Assembly (NCBI RefSeq): GCF_000425505.1
Contig: NZ_AUDO01000008.1
Span: 1 to 64,000 of the forward strand
DNA from: Flavobacterium frigidarium DSM 17623
GTDB lineage: Bacteria; Bacteroidota; Bacteroidia; Flavobacteriales; Flavobacteriaceae
Direction: 5' to 3'
DNA: 64,000 bases
Both the position numbers and the translations under genes were made by a program. Positions 46,953 to 56,546 of the stretch are shown here, in pieces (positions within the stretch are counted from its first letter, which is position 1; every line of letters starts with the position of its first letter). Under the pieces are notes generated by a model. The model saw only the letters and a program-made list of their open reading frames with translations. It did no database searches and was not told the origin of the DNA.

Positions 46953-47492
46953 ATGAATAATGAAAATTTAGAACAGAAATATAAAAAGTGGATTGTGATT
47001 TTATCGATTGCTATTCCTGTAGTTGTTGTGATTCTTTTTGGTGTCAATTTAAAGAAGCTTGGCTTTGATGTCGAACCTTTGACATTCTTACCTCCTATAT
47101 ATGCTTGCGTGAATGCAATTACAGCGGTTTTATTAGTTAGTGCTGTTTTAGCAATTAAAAACGGTAATAGAAAACTGCACGAAAATTTAATGAAAGGGGC
47201 AATAGGATGTTCAATTGCATTTTTAGGAATGTATGTAGCTTATCACATGACTTCAGATTCAACAAAATTTGGAGGAGAAGGTATCATCGCATATGTATAT
47301 TATTTTATTCTCTTTACGCATATTGTGCTATCTGTAATAATCATTCCAATGGTTTTAGTTACTTATGTAAGAGCGTTGGCACAAGTTTTCGACAAACATA
47401 AAAGATTAGCAAGAATCACGTTTCCTATATGGTTGTATGTCGCTGTTACGGGTGTGGTCGTTTATTTAATGATATCTCCTTATTATGTTTAA
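46953..47492 (+). CDS. DUF420 membrane protein
   Basis: A 179-aa protein with five predicted helices (about 12-30, 45-68, 80-98, 110-135, 150-172). The segment ACVNAITAVLLVSAVLAIKNG, cut here by the reader's line limit to its key part AVLLVSAVLAIKNG, and KLHENLMKGAI match the DUF420 family, which often lies beside oxidase assembly genes and resembles CtaM-like assembly factors. Its stop overlaps the start of the next gene by 8 bases (ATGTTTAA). Confidence 0.85.
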   Translation: MNNENLEQKYKKWIVILSIAIPVVVVILFGVNLKKLGFDVEPLTFLPPIYACVNAITAVLLVSAVLAIKNGNRKLHENLMKGAIGCSIAFLGMYVAYHMTSDSTKFGGEGIIAYVYYFILFTHIVLSVIIIPMVLVTYVRALAQVFDKHKRLARITFPIWLYVAVTGVVVYLMISPYYV

Positions 47493-47718
47493 AAATATTA
47501 AGTTAAAAGTCATTTCTATTGGGGCACTATTACTTTCTTCGGGAGTGGCTCAAGCCCAATGTGCAATGTGTAGAGCAGCATTAGGAGGTGAGTCTAATAA
47601 CGCTCAAGCGCAAGCTGTAAATGATGGTATTGTCTATTTAATGGCAATTCCATATGTATTAGTTGGAATAATAGGATATGCCGTATATCGTTTATATCGA
47701 AAAAAGAAGGTGAGCTAA
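47485..47718 (+). CDS. Small exported membrane protein with CxxC motif
   Basis: A 77-aa protein with a signal-peptide-like N-terminus (VISIGALLLSSGVAQAQ), directly followed by CAMCRAAL, then a short linker and one transmembrane helix (about 50-68) with a basic tail. Translation is coupled to the DUF420 gene. The CxxC could bind copper or heme, or form a disulfide with the Sco protein; a role in oxidase maturation is likely from context but not proven by sequence. Confidence 0.8.
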   Translation: MFKNIKLKVISIGALLLSSGVAQAQCAMCRAALGGESNNAQAQAVNDGIVYLMAIPYVLVGIIGYAVYRLYRKKKVS

Positions 47719-47722
47719 AAAC

Positions 47723-49126
47723 TTATTTGAGCCCATTAACAGCTATTTTAATATTTCCTTTTACCTTGATAAATGCTAAGATAGCGTTAGAGGTAATTTG
47801 TACTTTTTCAAATGCAATGTCATCCATATTTCCGTTCACATATACTCCTGGTATTGGAGAATAATTATTGAGGTAGCTCATCATACTTGCTTTACCTTCG
47901 TCTAGGTTTGCTTGTATTGAGTAACGACAGCTTTCTTGAATCTTCTTTAAAATTACACCTTGTGCTAACCAGTTAGCTGTTCGCATCAATTTACTTTTGG
48001 TGTCTAATACATAGTCTAATTGGTCAAAGTAAATTTCCTTCGTTTTCTGATCGTATTGCGGAAAGCCATTCAAATATATTTTACCATTAACAGCTCCTGT
48101 CAAGTCTAGTGCAATTACCATTTTGCCACTTTTATGCCATATTGTAACATCGTTAACCTTTACTTTCTTTGAACCTGATCCAAATTCTTGCCCTGCAAAA
48201 TTGCTGCGCATAATTTTAGAGGCATCTTGGTAAGTAGATACTGCGACGATATTTGCAGTAATTTGATTAGGAATTTTAGTTACTGGTTTTAGGATTATTT
48301 TATTCGAATCAAATTTGGTTTCTGGTTTTCTGCCTACTATGGTTTCCATTGTGCATTTCATTCCCATTTGAAGTAAAAATGTTTCTCCTTTTAATTTTGC
48401 TGCCGTGCTGTACACTTCTTGCGGTACAACGCGTAGCCAACTGTCATAAGATTCATTCATTTGAAAAGGGGTGCATACTTTCTCCAGAGCTGCTAATACG
48501 TTAGGTTTAAAATCCATTGATTTTTCGATTGCATCATCAATAGATTTTTCTAGTTTAGCTTTAAATAATTGAATCGTGGGATTCATTAGGTAAGTTACAG
48601 GTACATTTTTACCAAACACAACAAGAGTTGGGCTCTCTTTCCAGTCAAGTGATTTTAATTCTGTTTTTGTAACTAGTTTCCAATTGTCTAAGGCAACATC
48701 GCTGCTAAGTGTTAGCACACCATTTAAGTGAAACTCTTGCGTATTGTATAAATCGACGCCCAATGTTTTTGTGCCAATACGATATTTAACTGTTGCTCTT
48801 AATGGTAGTATCGTTCTGATTCTTTCGCCTGATTTTGCATTATCATTCTGTATCGTGATAGGAGCAAGCTTCCAAATTTTCATTTCGATATTATCATCAG
48901 TAATATCGTTGTCTTCATATATCAAACCATTCAAAATACTGTTAGTCTGGTTCTCGACATCTTTTAGTTGAACACTAATAGGAATATTTAAAAACGAAGG
49001 CTGGTTTTCATAAACAACTGGCGTTGCATCATCTGGTTCCGGTTTTAAGGTGTCTATTTTTTGGGTTGTACTGCAGCTAAAAAATAAACAACATAAAGTA
49101 ATTGATGCAAAAAGATGTTTAGACAT
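47723..49126 (-). CDS. DUF4403 lipoprotein
   Basis: A 467-aa lipoprotein with lipobox ending LFFSC (C about 19) and no hydrophobic segments after it. The long beta-rich body, with segments such as LNIPISVQLKDVENQTN near the start and VKVNDVTIWHKSGKMVIALD later, fits the DUF4403 family found in Bacteroidota. Function unknown. The start is taken at ATG 49126 because the ten extra upstream residues would spoil the signal peptide. It is convergent with the DUF420/CxxC operon, with 4 bases between stops, and divergent from the export cluster. Confidence 0.8.
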   Translation of the reverse strand: MSKHLFASITLCCLFFSCSTTQKIDTLKPEPDDATPVVYENQPSFLNIPISVQLKDVENQTNSILNGLIYEDNDITDDNIEMKIWKLAPITIQNDNAKSGERIRTILPLRATVKYRIGTKTLGVDLYNTQEFHLNGVLTLSSDVALDNWKLVTKTELKSLDWKESPTLVVFGKNVPVTYLMNPTIQLFKAKLEKSIDDAIEKSMDFKPNVLAALEKVCTPFQMNESYDSWLRVVPQEVYSTAAKLKGETFLLQMGMKCTMETIVGRKPETKFDSNKIILKPVTKIPNQITANIVAVSTYQDASKIMRSNFAGQEFGSGSKKVKVNDVTIWHKSGKMVIALDLTGAVNGKIYLNGFPQYDQKTKEIYFDQLDYVLDTKSKLMRTANWLAQGVILKKIQESCRYSIQANLDEGKASMMSYLNNYSPIPGVYVNGNMDDIAFEKVQITSNAILAFIKVKGNIKIAVNGLK

Positions 49127-49297
49127 TGTAAGTAGTTTTAGCTGTAAAATTAGCAAAAGAAATATATTTTAATATAAAACTGTAACAATTATATTATAAT
49201 TAAGTCTTATGCATTAAGAGATTATTATTTGTGCTATCAATTTTTGATAACCATTTCAATGCTACTAGTATTGGTTTCATTTTATACTATTTTAATT

Positions 49298-49999
49298 ATG
49301 ATCGAAATTAAAGATTTACATAAGTCCTATAAAATGGGTAACTCTGAACTGCATGTTCTCAAGGGAATCAACTTTAATATTCAGGAGGGGGAGCTAGTAG
49401 CGATTATGGGATCGTCTGGTTCTGGAAAATCGACGCTACTGAATATTTTAGGAATTCTTGACGAAGCTGATACTGGCAGTTACATTTTAGATAATGTTCC
49501 AATAAAAAAATTAAACGAAACCATAGCGTCTCGTTATCGCAATAAATTTTTAGGTTTTGTATTCCAGTCTTTCAATTTGATCAATTATAAAAGTGCATTA
49601 GATAACGTTGCCATGCCTTTATACTATCAAGGCGTAAAGCGCAAAGAGCGTTACGAAATTGCATTAAAATATTTGTCTAAAGTTGGTTTAGCTACGCATT
49701 CGCATCATTTGCCATCTGAACTTTCAGGTGGACAAAAACAACGTGTAGCCATAGCAAGGGCATTAGCTTCAAATCCAAAAGTGCTTTTAGCAGATGAGCC
49801 TACAGGTGCTTTAGATACAAAAACTTCTTATGAAGTTATGGAATTAATTCAAGGCATCAACGATGAAGGAAAAACGATTTTAATTGTCACACACGAACCG
49901 GATATCGCAGCAATGTGTAAGCGAAATGTAGTTTTAAAAGATGGTTTAATTATCGATGATATTATGGTCGAACAAGTAAGAGCTTCAGCTTATGTTTAA
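49298..49999 (+). CDS. ABC transporter ATPase, MacB/LolD type
   Basis: A 233-aa ATP-binding subunit with Walker [10 protein letters not shown], signature [15 protein letters not shown], Walker [13 protein letters not shown] and the switch His in VTHEPD. The frame is open 23 codons further upstream but with a hydrophobic, unrelated sequence; ATG 49298 gives the expected [14 protein letters not shown]. The gene overlaps the first permease by 8 bases, so the complex is probably made in fixed ratio. This type drives MacB-like efflux or lipoprotein release. Confidence 0.93.
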   Translation: MIEIKDLHKSYKMGNSELHVLKGINFNIQEGELVAIMGSSGSGKSTLLNILGILDEADTGSYILDNVPIKKLNETIASRYRNKFLGFVFQSFNLINYKSALDNVAMPLYYQGVKRKERYEIALKYLSKVGLATHSHHLPSELSGGQKQRVAIARALASNPKVLLADEPTGALDTKTSYEVMELIQGINDEGKTILIVTHEPDIAAMCKRNVVLKDGLIIDDIMVEQVRASAYV

Positions 50000-51236
50000 C
50001 GCAGAGAGATGGCAGGAGATATTTGAAGCTATTGCTAAAAATAAGTTACGTACCTTTTTGACAGGAGTATCTGTAGCGTCCGGAATATTCATCTTGGTTA
50101 TTTTACTTGGGGTTGGCAAAGGGTTGCAAAACGGAATTGCAAAGCAGTTTGAAAATGACGCATCGGGATTGATCTCGTTTTGGTCAGGAACGACCACAAA
50201 AGAATTTAAAGGGCTAAATCCTGGAAGGCAAATCCAATTTAGAAATAGTGATTACAATGCAACTGTTCAGAAATTTGACCAAGATCTCGAAATAAAATCT
50301 GCCAACTATATTTTTTGGTCAGGAACCATGAGCCACGGAAATGAAACAGGTAACTACCGTTTTGTTGGTGTAAATACAGATTATCTAGCAGTAGAAAATG
50401 CTTCTATAGTCGAGGGAAGATTTATTAATCATAACGATATAATAAACAGTGAAAAAGTTGCCGTCATAGGCATGAAGTTAAAGCAAGATATGTTTAAAGA
50501 CATGGATCCAGTTGGAGAACAACTTGTAATTAACGATATTAATTTTAAAGTGGTAGGTGTTTTTACTGATCCAGCTGGAGAGCGTGAGGAGACCAGAGCA
50601 TACATTCCTATCACAACGACACAGCAAGCTTATGGTATAGGAGACAATATAAGCAACCTGGATTTTACGCTTAAAAAAATGGATACTTATGAGGAGGCCT
50701 TGGAAGAGTCAGTGAAGTTTACTGATGGGGTGAATCAACTGTTAAAGAGTAAAAATACTATTGCACCTGATGATGATGGAGCGATAGGTTTTAATAATTC
50801 TGTTAAGGATGCAAAGCAGTTTTATGATTTGAACTTGTACATCCGCTTGTTTTTTTGGTGGGTCGGAATCTGTACTATAATTGCTGGAGTAGTAGGTGTT
50901 AGTAATATTATGCTCATTATTGTAAAAGAGCGTACAAAGGAGATTGGTATTCGAAAAGCATTAGGAGCTTCACCAGTTTCAATTGTAGTAATGATCTTGC
51001 ATGAGTCAATTTTTATAACCACAATTTCAGGTTTTGTAGGACTGCTAGCAAGTTTATTGTTACTGGAGATTGTGGGTCCATTAGTGAAAAGTGATTATTT
51101 TTTAAATCCAGAAGTAGATTTTGGTGTTGCATTAAGTACTGTGCTTTTACTCGTAATCGCCGGTGCAATTGCGGGTTTTTTCCCTGCATATCGAGCAGCA
51201 AAAATTAAACCTATTGTAGCACTAAGAGACGAATAA
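49992..51236 (+). CDS. MacB-like ABC permease (first)
   Basis: A 414-aa permease with four transmembrane helices: one at the N-terminus (about 20-45, FLTGVSVASGIFILVILLGV), a large periplasmic MacB-PCD domain, and three at the C-terminus within the FtsX domain, with the conserved KERTKEIGIRKALGASP segment after the second helix. It is paired with a second permease of the same build 3 bases on. The pair probably forms a heterodimer with the ATPase (inference). Confidence 0.9.
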   Translation: MFNAERWQEIFEAIAKNKLRTFLTGVSVASGIFILVILLGVGKGLQNGIAKQFENDASGLISFWSGTTTKEFKGLNPGRQIQFRNSDYNATVQKFDQDLEIKSANYIFWSGTMSHGNETGNYRFVGVNTDYLAVENASIVEGRFINHNDIINSEKVAVIGMKLKQDMFKDMDPVGEQLVINDINFKVVGVFTDPAGEREETRAYIPITTTQQAYGIGDNISNLDFTLKKMDTYEEALEESVKFTDGVNQLLKSKNTIAPDDDGAIGFNNSVKDAKQFYDLNLYIRLFFWWVGICTIIAGVVGVSNIMLIIVKERTKEIGIRKALGASPVSIVVMILHESIFITTISGFVGLLASLLLLEIVGPLVKSDYFLNPEVDFGVALSTVLLLVIAGAIAGFFPAYRAAKIKPIVALRDE

Positions 51237-51238
51237 TT

Positions 51239-52507
51239 ATGTTTGATAGAGATAAATGGATCGAAATATTAGAGGCACTTACTGCAAACACGTTTAGGAC
51301 GTTACTAACTGCTTTTGGTGTTTTTTGGGGAATATTTATTCTCGTTATTTTGCTTGCAGCAGGAAAAGGATTGGAGAATGGCGTAAAAAAAGGTTTTGAC
51401 GGAATTGCTACCAACACCATGTTTATGTGGAGTCAAAAAACATCTAAGCCATACAAAGGGCTTCCGAGCATTCGAAATTATGATTTTAAAAATAGTGATG
51501 TAGAAGCATTGAAAGAAAAATTTCCTGATTTACTTTATGTATCTCCGCGAAATGAACTTGGTGGTAATGATGCCCAGTCGAGCAATGTCATTAGAGGTAC
51601 AAAAACTGGAGCGTACAGCGTTTTTGGTGACTGTCCTGAATTAATGTTTCAAGAACAAATGCAAATTGTATCCGGTCGATTTATAAATCAGCAAGATATT
51701 TTGCAAAAGCGTAAAACAGCCGTTATAGGTAGCGGTGTTATTAAAGATTTATATGATAAGACTGAAGATGTTATAGGGACCTATATTAAAGTCAATGGGG
51801 TTAATTTTATTGTAGTAGGGGTTTACAAATCTATTTCTCGTGTTAATGGAGATCCTGAGAGCCAACAAAAGAGAATTTATTTGCCTTTCACTACTTTTCA
51901 ACAAGCTTTTAATTATGGCGATGTAGTAGGATGGATGGCAATTACCGCAAAGGATAACGCTTCTATAACTACTTTAAAACCTGCAATTTTAGAGTATATG
52001 AAGAGTCGCCATTCAATAAGTCCGTTAGATGAGAGAGCTATAGGTAACTTTGATTTGTATGAACAATTTAGTAAAATTCAAGGCTTGTTTTTAATACTTA
52101 AGTTCATCGCTTATTTTGTAGGAACATTGGTTTTATTATCTGGGGTGATAGGTATTTCAAATATTATGTTGATTGTAGTAAAGGAGCGTACAAAGGAAAT
52201 TGGTATTAGAAGAGCATTAGGAGCAACTCCTGCAATGATACGTTCTCAAATTTTATTAGAATCAATTTTTCTAACCATCGTCGCAGGAATGTTTGGGATT
52301 GCGATGGCAACAGGAGTGGTGGCAATTATCAATATGGTATTAGATTCAATGCCTAGCGGTGACATGATGTTTGCTAATCCTAGTGTTGATCTTACAGTAG
52401 TGTTTGTAGCGCTATTCATATTAGTAGGTTCGGGATTATTAGCGGGATATATTCCTGCGCAAACAGCTATAAATATTAAGCCAGTAGATGCTTTGAGAGC
52501 AGAATAA
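51239..52507 (+). CDS. MacB-like ABC permease (second)
   Basis: A 422-aa paralogue of the preceding permease: N-terminal helix LLTAFGVFWGIFILVILLAA, periplasmic domain, and C-terminal FtsX domain with KERTKEIGIRRALGATP. The two share the same architecture and motifs but differ clearly in the periplasmic domain, as expected of heterodimer partners. It is followed by the adaptor gene after 36 bases. Confidence 0.9.
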   Translation: MFDRDKWIEILEALTANTFRTLLTAFGVFWGIFILVILLAAGKGLENGVKKGFDGIATNTMFMWSQKTSKPYKGLPSIRNYDFKNSDVEALKEKFPDLLYVSPRNELGGNDAQSSNVIRGTKTGAYSVFGDCPELMFQEQMQIVSGRFINQQDILQKRKTAVIGSGVIKDLYDKTEDVIGTYIKVNGVNFIVVGVYKSISRVNGDPESQQKRIYLPFTTFQQAFNYGDVVGWMAITAKDNASITTLKPAILEYMKSRHSISPLDERAIGNFDLYEQFSKIQGLFLILKFIAYFVGTLVLLSGVIGISNIMLIVVKERTKEIGIRRALGATPAMIRSQILLESIFLTIVAGMFGIAMATGVVAIINMVLDSMPSGDMMFANPSVDLTVVFVALFILVGSGLLAGYIPAQTAINIKPVDALRAE

Positions 52508-52543
52508 TAAGTCAATCAAAATAATCGATTAAATCATAACACG

Positions 52544-53659
52544 ATGAAAAAAGGAATAACCATTACAATCTTGGTATTTATAGCTCTAGCATTTTTTGGT
52601 GCTTTGTACTATTTATATGCTAAAAATCAAGAACCTCCAATAGTCTTTGAAACCGAAGAGGCAGAAACGAAAACAATCGTCAAAAATACAATTGCTACGG
52701 GAAACATTGTGCCTGACGAAGAGGTATTAATCAAACCAAATATTTCAGGGATTATCGAAGCTGTTTATATAAAGGCAGGACAAAATATTAAAGCGGGTGA
52801 TCTTATTGCAAAAATCAAAGTTGTTGCGAGTGTGTCTAATGTTAGTAATACACAAAATCAAGTTCAGTCTGCTAAAATAGAACTCGACAATCAAGAAAAA
52901 TTATACAAACGACAAAAAACTCTTTTTGATAAAGGTGTCATTTCTGCAAATGACTTTGATGCGGCACAATTAGCTTATAATTCAGCTAAGCAAAATTACA
53001 GTGCTTCGAGACGTACGCTTGATATCGTTAAAACAGGTACTACTTCTGGATTAGGGAGTTATGCAAATACCTTAATTCGTTCTACGGTAACGGGAATGGT
53101 GCTTGATGTTCCTGTGAAAGTGGGGAACCAAGTAATTGAAAGTAATAATTTTAATGAAGGAACCACAATAGCTAGTGTTGCCGATATAGGAAGAATGATC
53201 TTCGTTGGTAAAATTGACGAATCAGAAGTTGGTAAGATTAAGGAGAAATTGCCTATCGAAATTACGGTAGGAGCCATTGAGAATAAAAAATTTGAGGCCG
53301 TTTTACAATACATTGCTCCTAAAGGGGTGAAAGAAAATGGCGCTGTACAATTTGAAATTAAAGCATCGCTCGAAAATAAACAAGATACTTTTATAAGAGC
53401 AGGTTTAAGTGCAAATGCTTCAATTATTCTCGAAAAAGCAGATAAAGTTTTGGCTATCAAAGAAGGCTTAGTACAATTCGATAAAAAAACACAAAAGCCT
53501 TACGTCGAAATCCAAAATGGTTCGAATACGTTTGTTCGAAAAGATGTGGTTCTTGGTGTGAGCGACGGCATATATGTTCAAGTCATCAGCGGCGTTACAT
53601 CAAAAGACAAAATAAAAATTTGGAATCAAGGTGTCAAAGAAGGAGATACAGATAAATAA
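52544..53659 (+). CDS. Periplasmic adaptor (membrane fusion protein) of the tripartite exporter
   Basis: A 371-aa HlyD/MacA-type adaptor: N-terminal membrane anchor (6-26), a split lipoyl domain (PNISGIIEAVYIKAGQNIKA and STVTGMVLDVPVKVGN), a coiled coil (about 105-160) that should meet the outer-membrane channel, and a beta-barrel/membrane-proximal domain. It links the MacB-like pump to the TolC-like protein encoded next. A separate promoter lies between it and that gene. Confidence 0.9.
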   Translation: MKKGITITILVFIALAFFGALYYLYAKNQEPPIVFETEEAETKTIVKNTIATGNIVPDEEVLIKPNISGIIEAVYIKAGQNIKAGDLIAKIKVVASVSNVSNTQNQVQSAKIELDNQEKLYKRQKTLFDKGVISANDFDAAQLAYNSAKQNYSASRRTLDIVKTGTTSGLGSYANTLIRSTVTGMVLDVPVKVGNQVIESNNFNEGTTIASVADIGRMIFVGKIDESEVGKIKEKLPIEITVGAIENKKFEAVLQYIAPKGVKENGAVQFEIKASLENKQDTFIRAGLSANASIILEKADKVLAIKEGLVQFDKKTQKPYVEIQNGSNTFVRKDVVLGVSDGIYVQVISGVTSKDKIKIWNQGVKEGDTDK

Positions 53660-53683
53660 AAAAGCAATCAAAAGAAATTAAGT

Positions 53684-53718
53684 TTGTAGATAAATGTTAA
53701 ATTTGTGTAATACCTTTG
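53684..53718 (+). promoter_or_regulatory. Promoter of the TolC-like/second adaptor pair
   Basis: TTTG at 53684-53687, 23 bases, then TACCTTTG at 53711-53718, an exact -7 element at the upper end of the spacing range. The ATG is 22 bases on. Confidence 0.6.
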
Positions 53719-53739
53719 TTACACTTCCATATAAAAGAT

Positions 53740-55110
53740 ATGAAAAAAAATAGTTGGATACCGGTAGTTTTACTCTTCGCTTTTAACTTGTCGTCATCGG
53801 CGCAAGATAAAAAATGGACACTAGAGGAATGCGTAAAATATGCCATTGAACATAATATTTCGATACAACAAACGGAATTAGATACACAGTCTGCGTTAAT
53901 AGATAAAAGAGGCGCATTAGGAAACTTTTTACCCTCTGTGAATGCATCAGCATCACATTCTTGGAACATTGGTTTGAACCAGAATATCACTACTGGTTTA
54001 TTACAAAATCAAACCACGCAGTTTACCTCATTGAATGGTTCTGTAGGAGTTGATATTTATAAGGGATTACAAAACCAAAATACAATGAGAAGAGCAAAGC
54101 TTTCTCTTGTTGCGGCACAATACCAATTGACTAAAATGCGAGAGGATGTTGCCCTGAATGTAGCAAATGCCTTTTTACAAGTGCTATTCAATAAAGAAAA
54201 TTTAAAGGTGCAACACCAGCAAATGAGTATTAATGAAAAGCAATTAGCTCGAACTCAAGAATTGGTAAATGCAGGTACAATTCCTAGAGGTGATTTATTT
54301 GACATCAAAGCGACACTAGCTACAGATAATCAAAACATTATTGCTGCCGAAAATACTTTGTTGATTTCTAAGTTGAGTCTAGCGCAGCTTTTACAGTTAG
54401 ACGATTTTACTAAATTTGACATTGCAGACAATACTACGGTTGAAGATGAAAACAATATTCTAGCAGAAGACGTGAATGTTATCTATAGTAAAGCCAAAGA
54501 AGAACGCACCGGTTTAAAAATTGCTCAAGTTAACCTTGAAGTTGCAGAGAAAAATGTGGCTATTGCAAGAGGTGCTTACCAGCCTACATTGCAAGGTTTT
54601 TACAACTTTAATACTAGGGTGGCTTATGCCGATATTCCTGCTAGAGATGCTTCTGGTAATTTCTCAGGAACACAATCAGCGCCAGCATTTTTTAGTCAGT
54701 TTAACGATAACAAAGGACAATCTTATGGACTGCAACTGAGTATTCCAATATTTAACGGATTCTCGGCTAAGAATAATGTAGCACGTTCAAAAATATCATT
54801 GGAGAAATCAAGAATTGCCTTAGAACAAGAAAGTTTAGATTTGCAACGAAACGTTTATACTGCTTTTACAGATGCTAAAGGAGCTTTAAAATCTTACGAA
54901 TCTGCTATTAGTGCTTTAGAAGCTAGAGAGCAATCTTACAATTATGCTAAGGAAAAATTTGATGTAGGTTTGATGAATTCATTTGATTTAAATCAATCAC
55001 AAACATTATTTTCAAATGCACAATCAGAATTACTTAGAAGCAAATACGATTATATATTCAAAATTAAAATATTAGAATTCTATTTTGGAATTCCTATCAT
55101 TAAAAACTAA
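53740..55110 (+). CDS. TolC-family outer-membrane channel
   Basis: A 456-aa outer-membrane efflux protein with signal peptide (VVLLFAFNLSSSAQ) and the TolC opening KKWTLEECVKYAIEHN. Two repeats of helical and strand segments follow, including the QLSIPIFNGFSAKNNV strand region. The frame extends 8 codons upstream, but ATG 53740 gives a normal signal peptide. With the ABC pump and an adaptor it would complete a trans-envelope conduit. It has its own promoter and is followed by a second adaptor after 6 bases. Confidence 0.92.
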   Translation: MKKNSWIPVVLLFAFNLSSSAQDKKWTLEECVKYAIEHNISIQQTELDTQSALIDKRGALGNFLPSVNASASHSWNIGLNQNITTGLLQNQTTQFTSLNGSVGVDIYKGLQNQNTMRRAKLSLVAAQYQLTKMREDVALNVANAFLQVLFNKENLKVQHQQMSINEKQLARTQELVNAGTIPRGDLFDIKATLATDNQNIIAAENTLLISKLSLAQLLQLDDFTKFDIADNTTVEDENNILAEDVNVIYSKAKEERTGLKIAQVNLEVAEKNVAIARGAYQPTLQGFYNFNTRVAYADIPARDASGNFSGTQSAPAFFSQFNDNKGQSYGLQLSIPIFNGFSAKNNVARSKISLEKSRIALEQESLDLQRNVYTAFTDAKGALKSYESAISALEAREQSYNYAKEKFDVGLMNSFDLNQSQTLFSNAQSELLRSKYDYIFKIKILEFYFGIPIIKN

Positions 55111-55116
55111 TTCATT

Positions 55117-56412
55117 ATGTCAAAGAAAACAATTTATTATATTGTTGGAGGAGCTATCCTCGTAATTATTGCACTAATCGCATTGTCTAAAGCGGGTATT
55201 ATAGGAAACAAAGATGAAGGAATCGAGGTAGAAATCGCGACTGTCAATAGTGCTACTATTGTTGAGACAGTCTCTGCAACTGGAAAAATTCAACCAGAAA
55301 TAGAGGTTAAAATTTCGTCAATGGTTTCAGGTGAAATTATAGCATTGCCAATCAAAGAAGGTCAAGTAGTTAAAAAAGGAGAGTTATTGGTAAAAATAAA
55401 CCCAGATTTATATACTTCAAGTTTGAATAGAACCATTGCAGGTTTATCTGGATCTAAAGCGGGACTAACGCAAGCAGATGCTCAGTTCAATGAAGCTAAG
55501 TCTAGTTATGATCGAAATAAAACATTGTTTCAAAAAGGAATTATATCTAAATCTGATTGGGACAAAGCAATATCTTCTTACGAAGTAGCCAAAGCAACTA
55601 AGCAATCAGCTTATTTTAATGTTCAAAGTGCATCTGCATCTGTAAGTGAAGCAAAAGACAACTTGGGACGAACAATTATCTATGCTCCGGCAGATGGTAC
55701 TGTTTCAATGCTTAATGTTGAATTAGGAGAACGTGTTCTAGGAACGCAACAAATGACCGGTACCGAACTTTTAAGAGTAGCTAACCTTAACAATATGGAA
55801 GTGGAAGTGGATGTTAACGAAAATGACATCGTTAAGATTAAAGTTGGCGACGAAGCTAATGTTGAAGTTGATGCTTACCTCAAAAAGAAATTTAAAGGTG
55901 TAGTAACGAGTATTTCTAACTCGGCTAGCAGTACTTTAACTTCTGATCAAGTAACTAATTTTAAAGTAAAAGTTAGGATTGTTAAGGAGTCATATCAAGA
56001 TTTATTAGAAGGAAAGCCTGCTGCTTATTCTCCTTTTAGACCAGGAATGACTGCGACGGTTGATATTATGACTAAAACAAGATCAAATGTAATTAATGTG
56101 CCTATTAGTTCAGTGGTTATCAAATCAGATACTACGGCAGTATCAGCAATTGAATTAGTAGATACAGATGAAGAGAAACAAGCTAAAGCTAAGAGCGATA
56201 AAAAGTTTGAATGCGTGTTTGTTAAAGTTGGCGACAAAGCAAAGATTCGCGTCATTAAAACAGGAATTCAAGATGATACTAATATCGAAATTTTATCTGG
56301 ACTTAAAAAGGGTGATGTAGTTATTACGGGGCCTTACTCTACAGTTACAAAAGAACTTAACTCTGGAGATAAAGTAAGTTTGAAAGATGACAATAAGAAT
56401 AAAAAGAAGTAA
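55117..56412 (+). CDS. Second periplasmic adaptor (membrane fusion protein)
   Basis: A 431-aa adaptor with N-terminal helix (7-26), split lipoyl domain (SSMVSGEIIALPIKEGQVV and APADGTVSMLNVELGERV), a coiled coil (about 105-190) and a C-terminal beta domain with an 'insert' around VDTDEEKQAKAKSDKK and a Lys-rich tail. It differs clearly from the first adaptor at 52544, so the cluster encodes two non-identical adaptors around one channel. It ends at a strong terminator. Confidence 0.9.
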   Translation: MSKKTIYYIVGGAILVIIALIALSKAGIIGNKDEGIEVEIATVNSATIVETVSATGKIQPEIEVKISSMVSGEIIALPIKEGQVVKKGELLVKINPDLYTSSLNRTIAGLSGSKAGLTQADAQFNEAKSSYDRNKTLFQKGIISKSDWDKAISSYEVAKATKQSAYFNVQSASASVSEAKDNLGRTIIYAPADGTVSMLNVELGERVLGTQQMTGTELLRVANLNNMEVEVDVNENDIVKIKVGDEANVEVDAYLKKKFKGVVTSISNSASSTLTSDQVTNFKVKVRIVKESYQDLLEGKPAAYSPFRPGMTATVDIMTKTRSNVINVPISSVVIKSDTTAVSAIELVDTDEEKQAKAKSDKKFECVFVKVGDKAKIRVIKTGIQDDTNIEILSGLKKGDVVITGPYSTVTKELNSGDKVSLKDDNKNKKK

Positions 56413-56432
56413 CATTTATTTATAAATAATTA

Positions 56433-56468
56433 AAATAGCCGCTTAATCGTTGTATTAAGCGGCTATTT
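56433..56468 (+). terminator. Intrinsic terminator of the export cluster
   Basis: A 14-bp stem AAATAGCCGCTTAA/TTAAGCGGCTATTT, 20 bases after the adaptor stop. Confidence 0.9.
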
Positions 56469-56546
56469 GTTTTAGTATCTAATTGCTTATTCAAAGCTTT
56501 TTAACGTCCTTTGCACCTCTTAATATAGAATACAATTCTTCAAACT

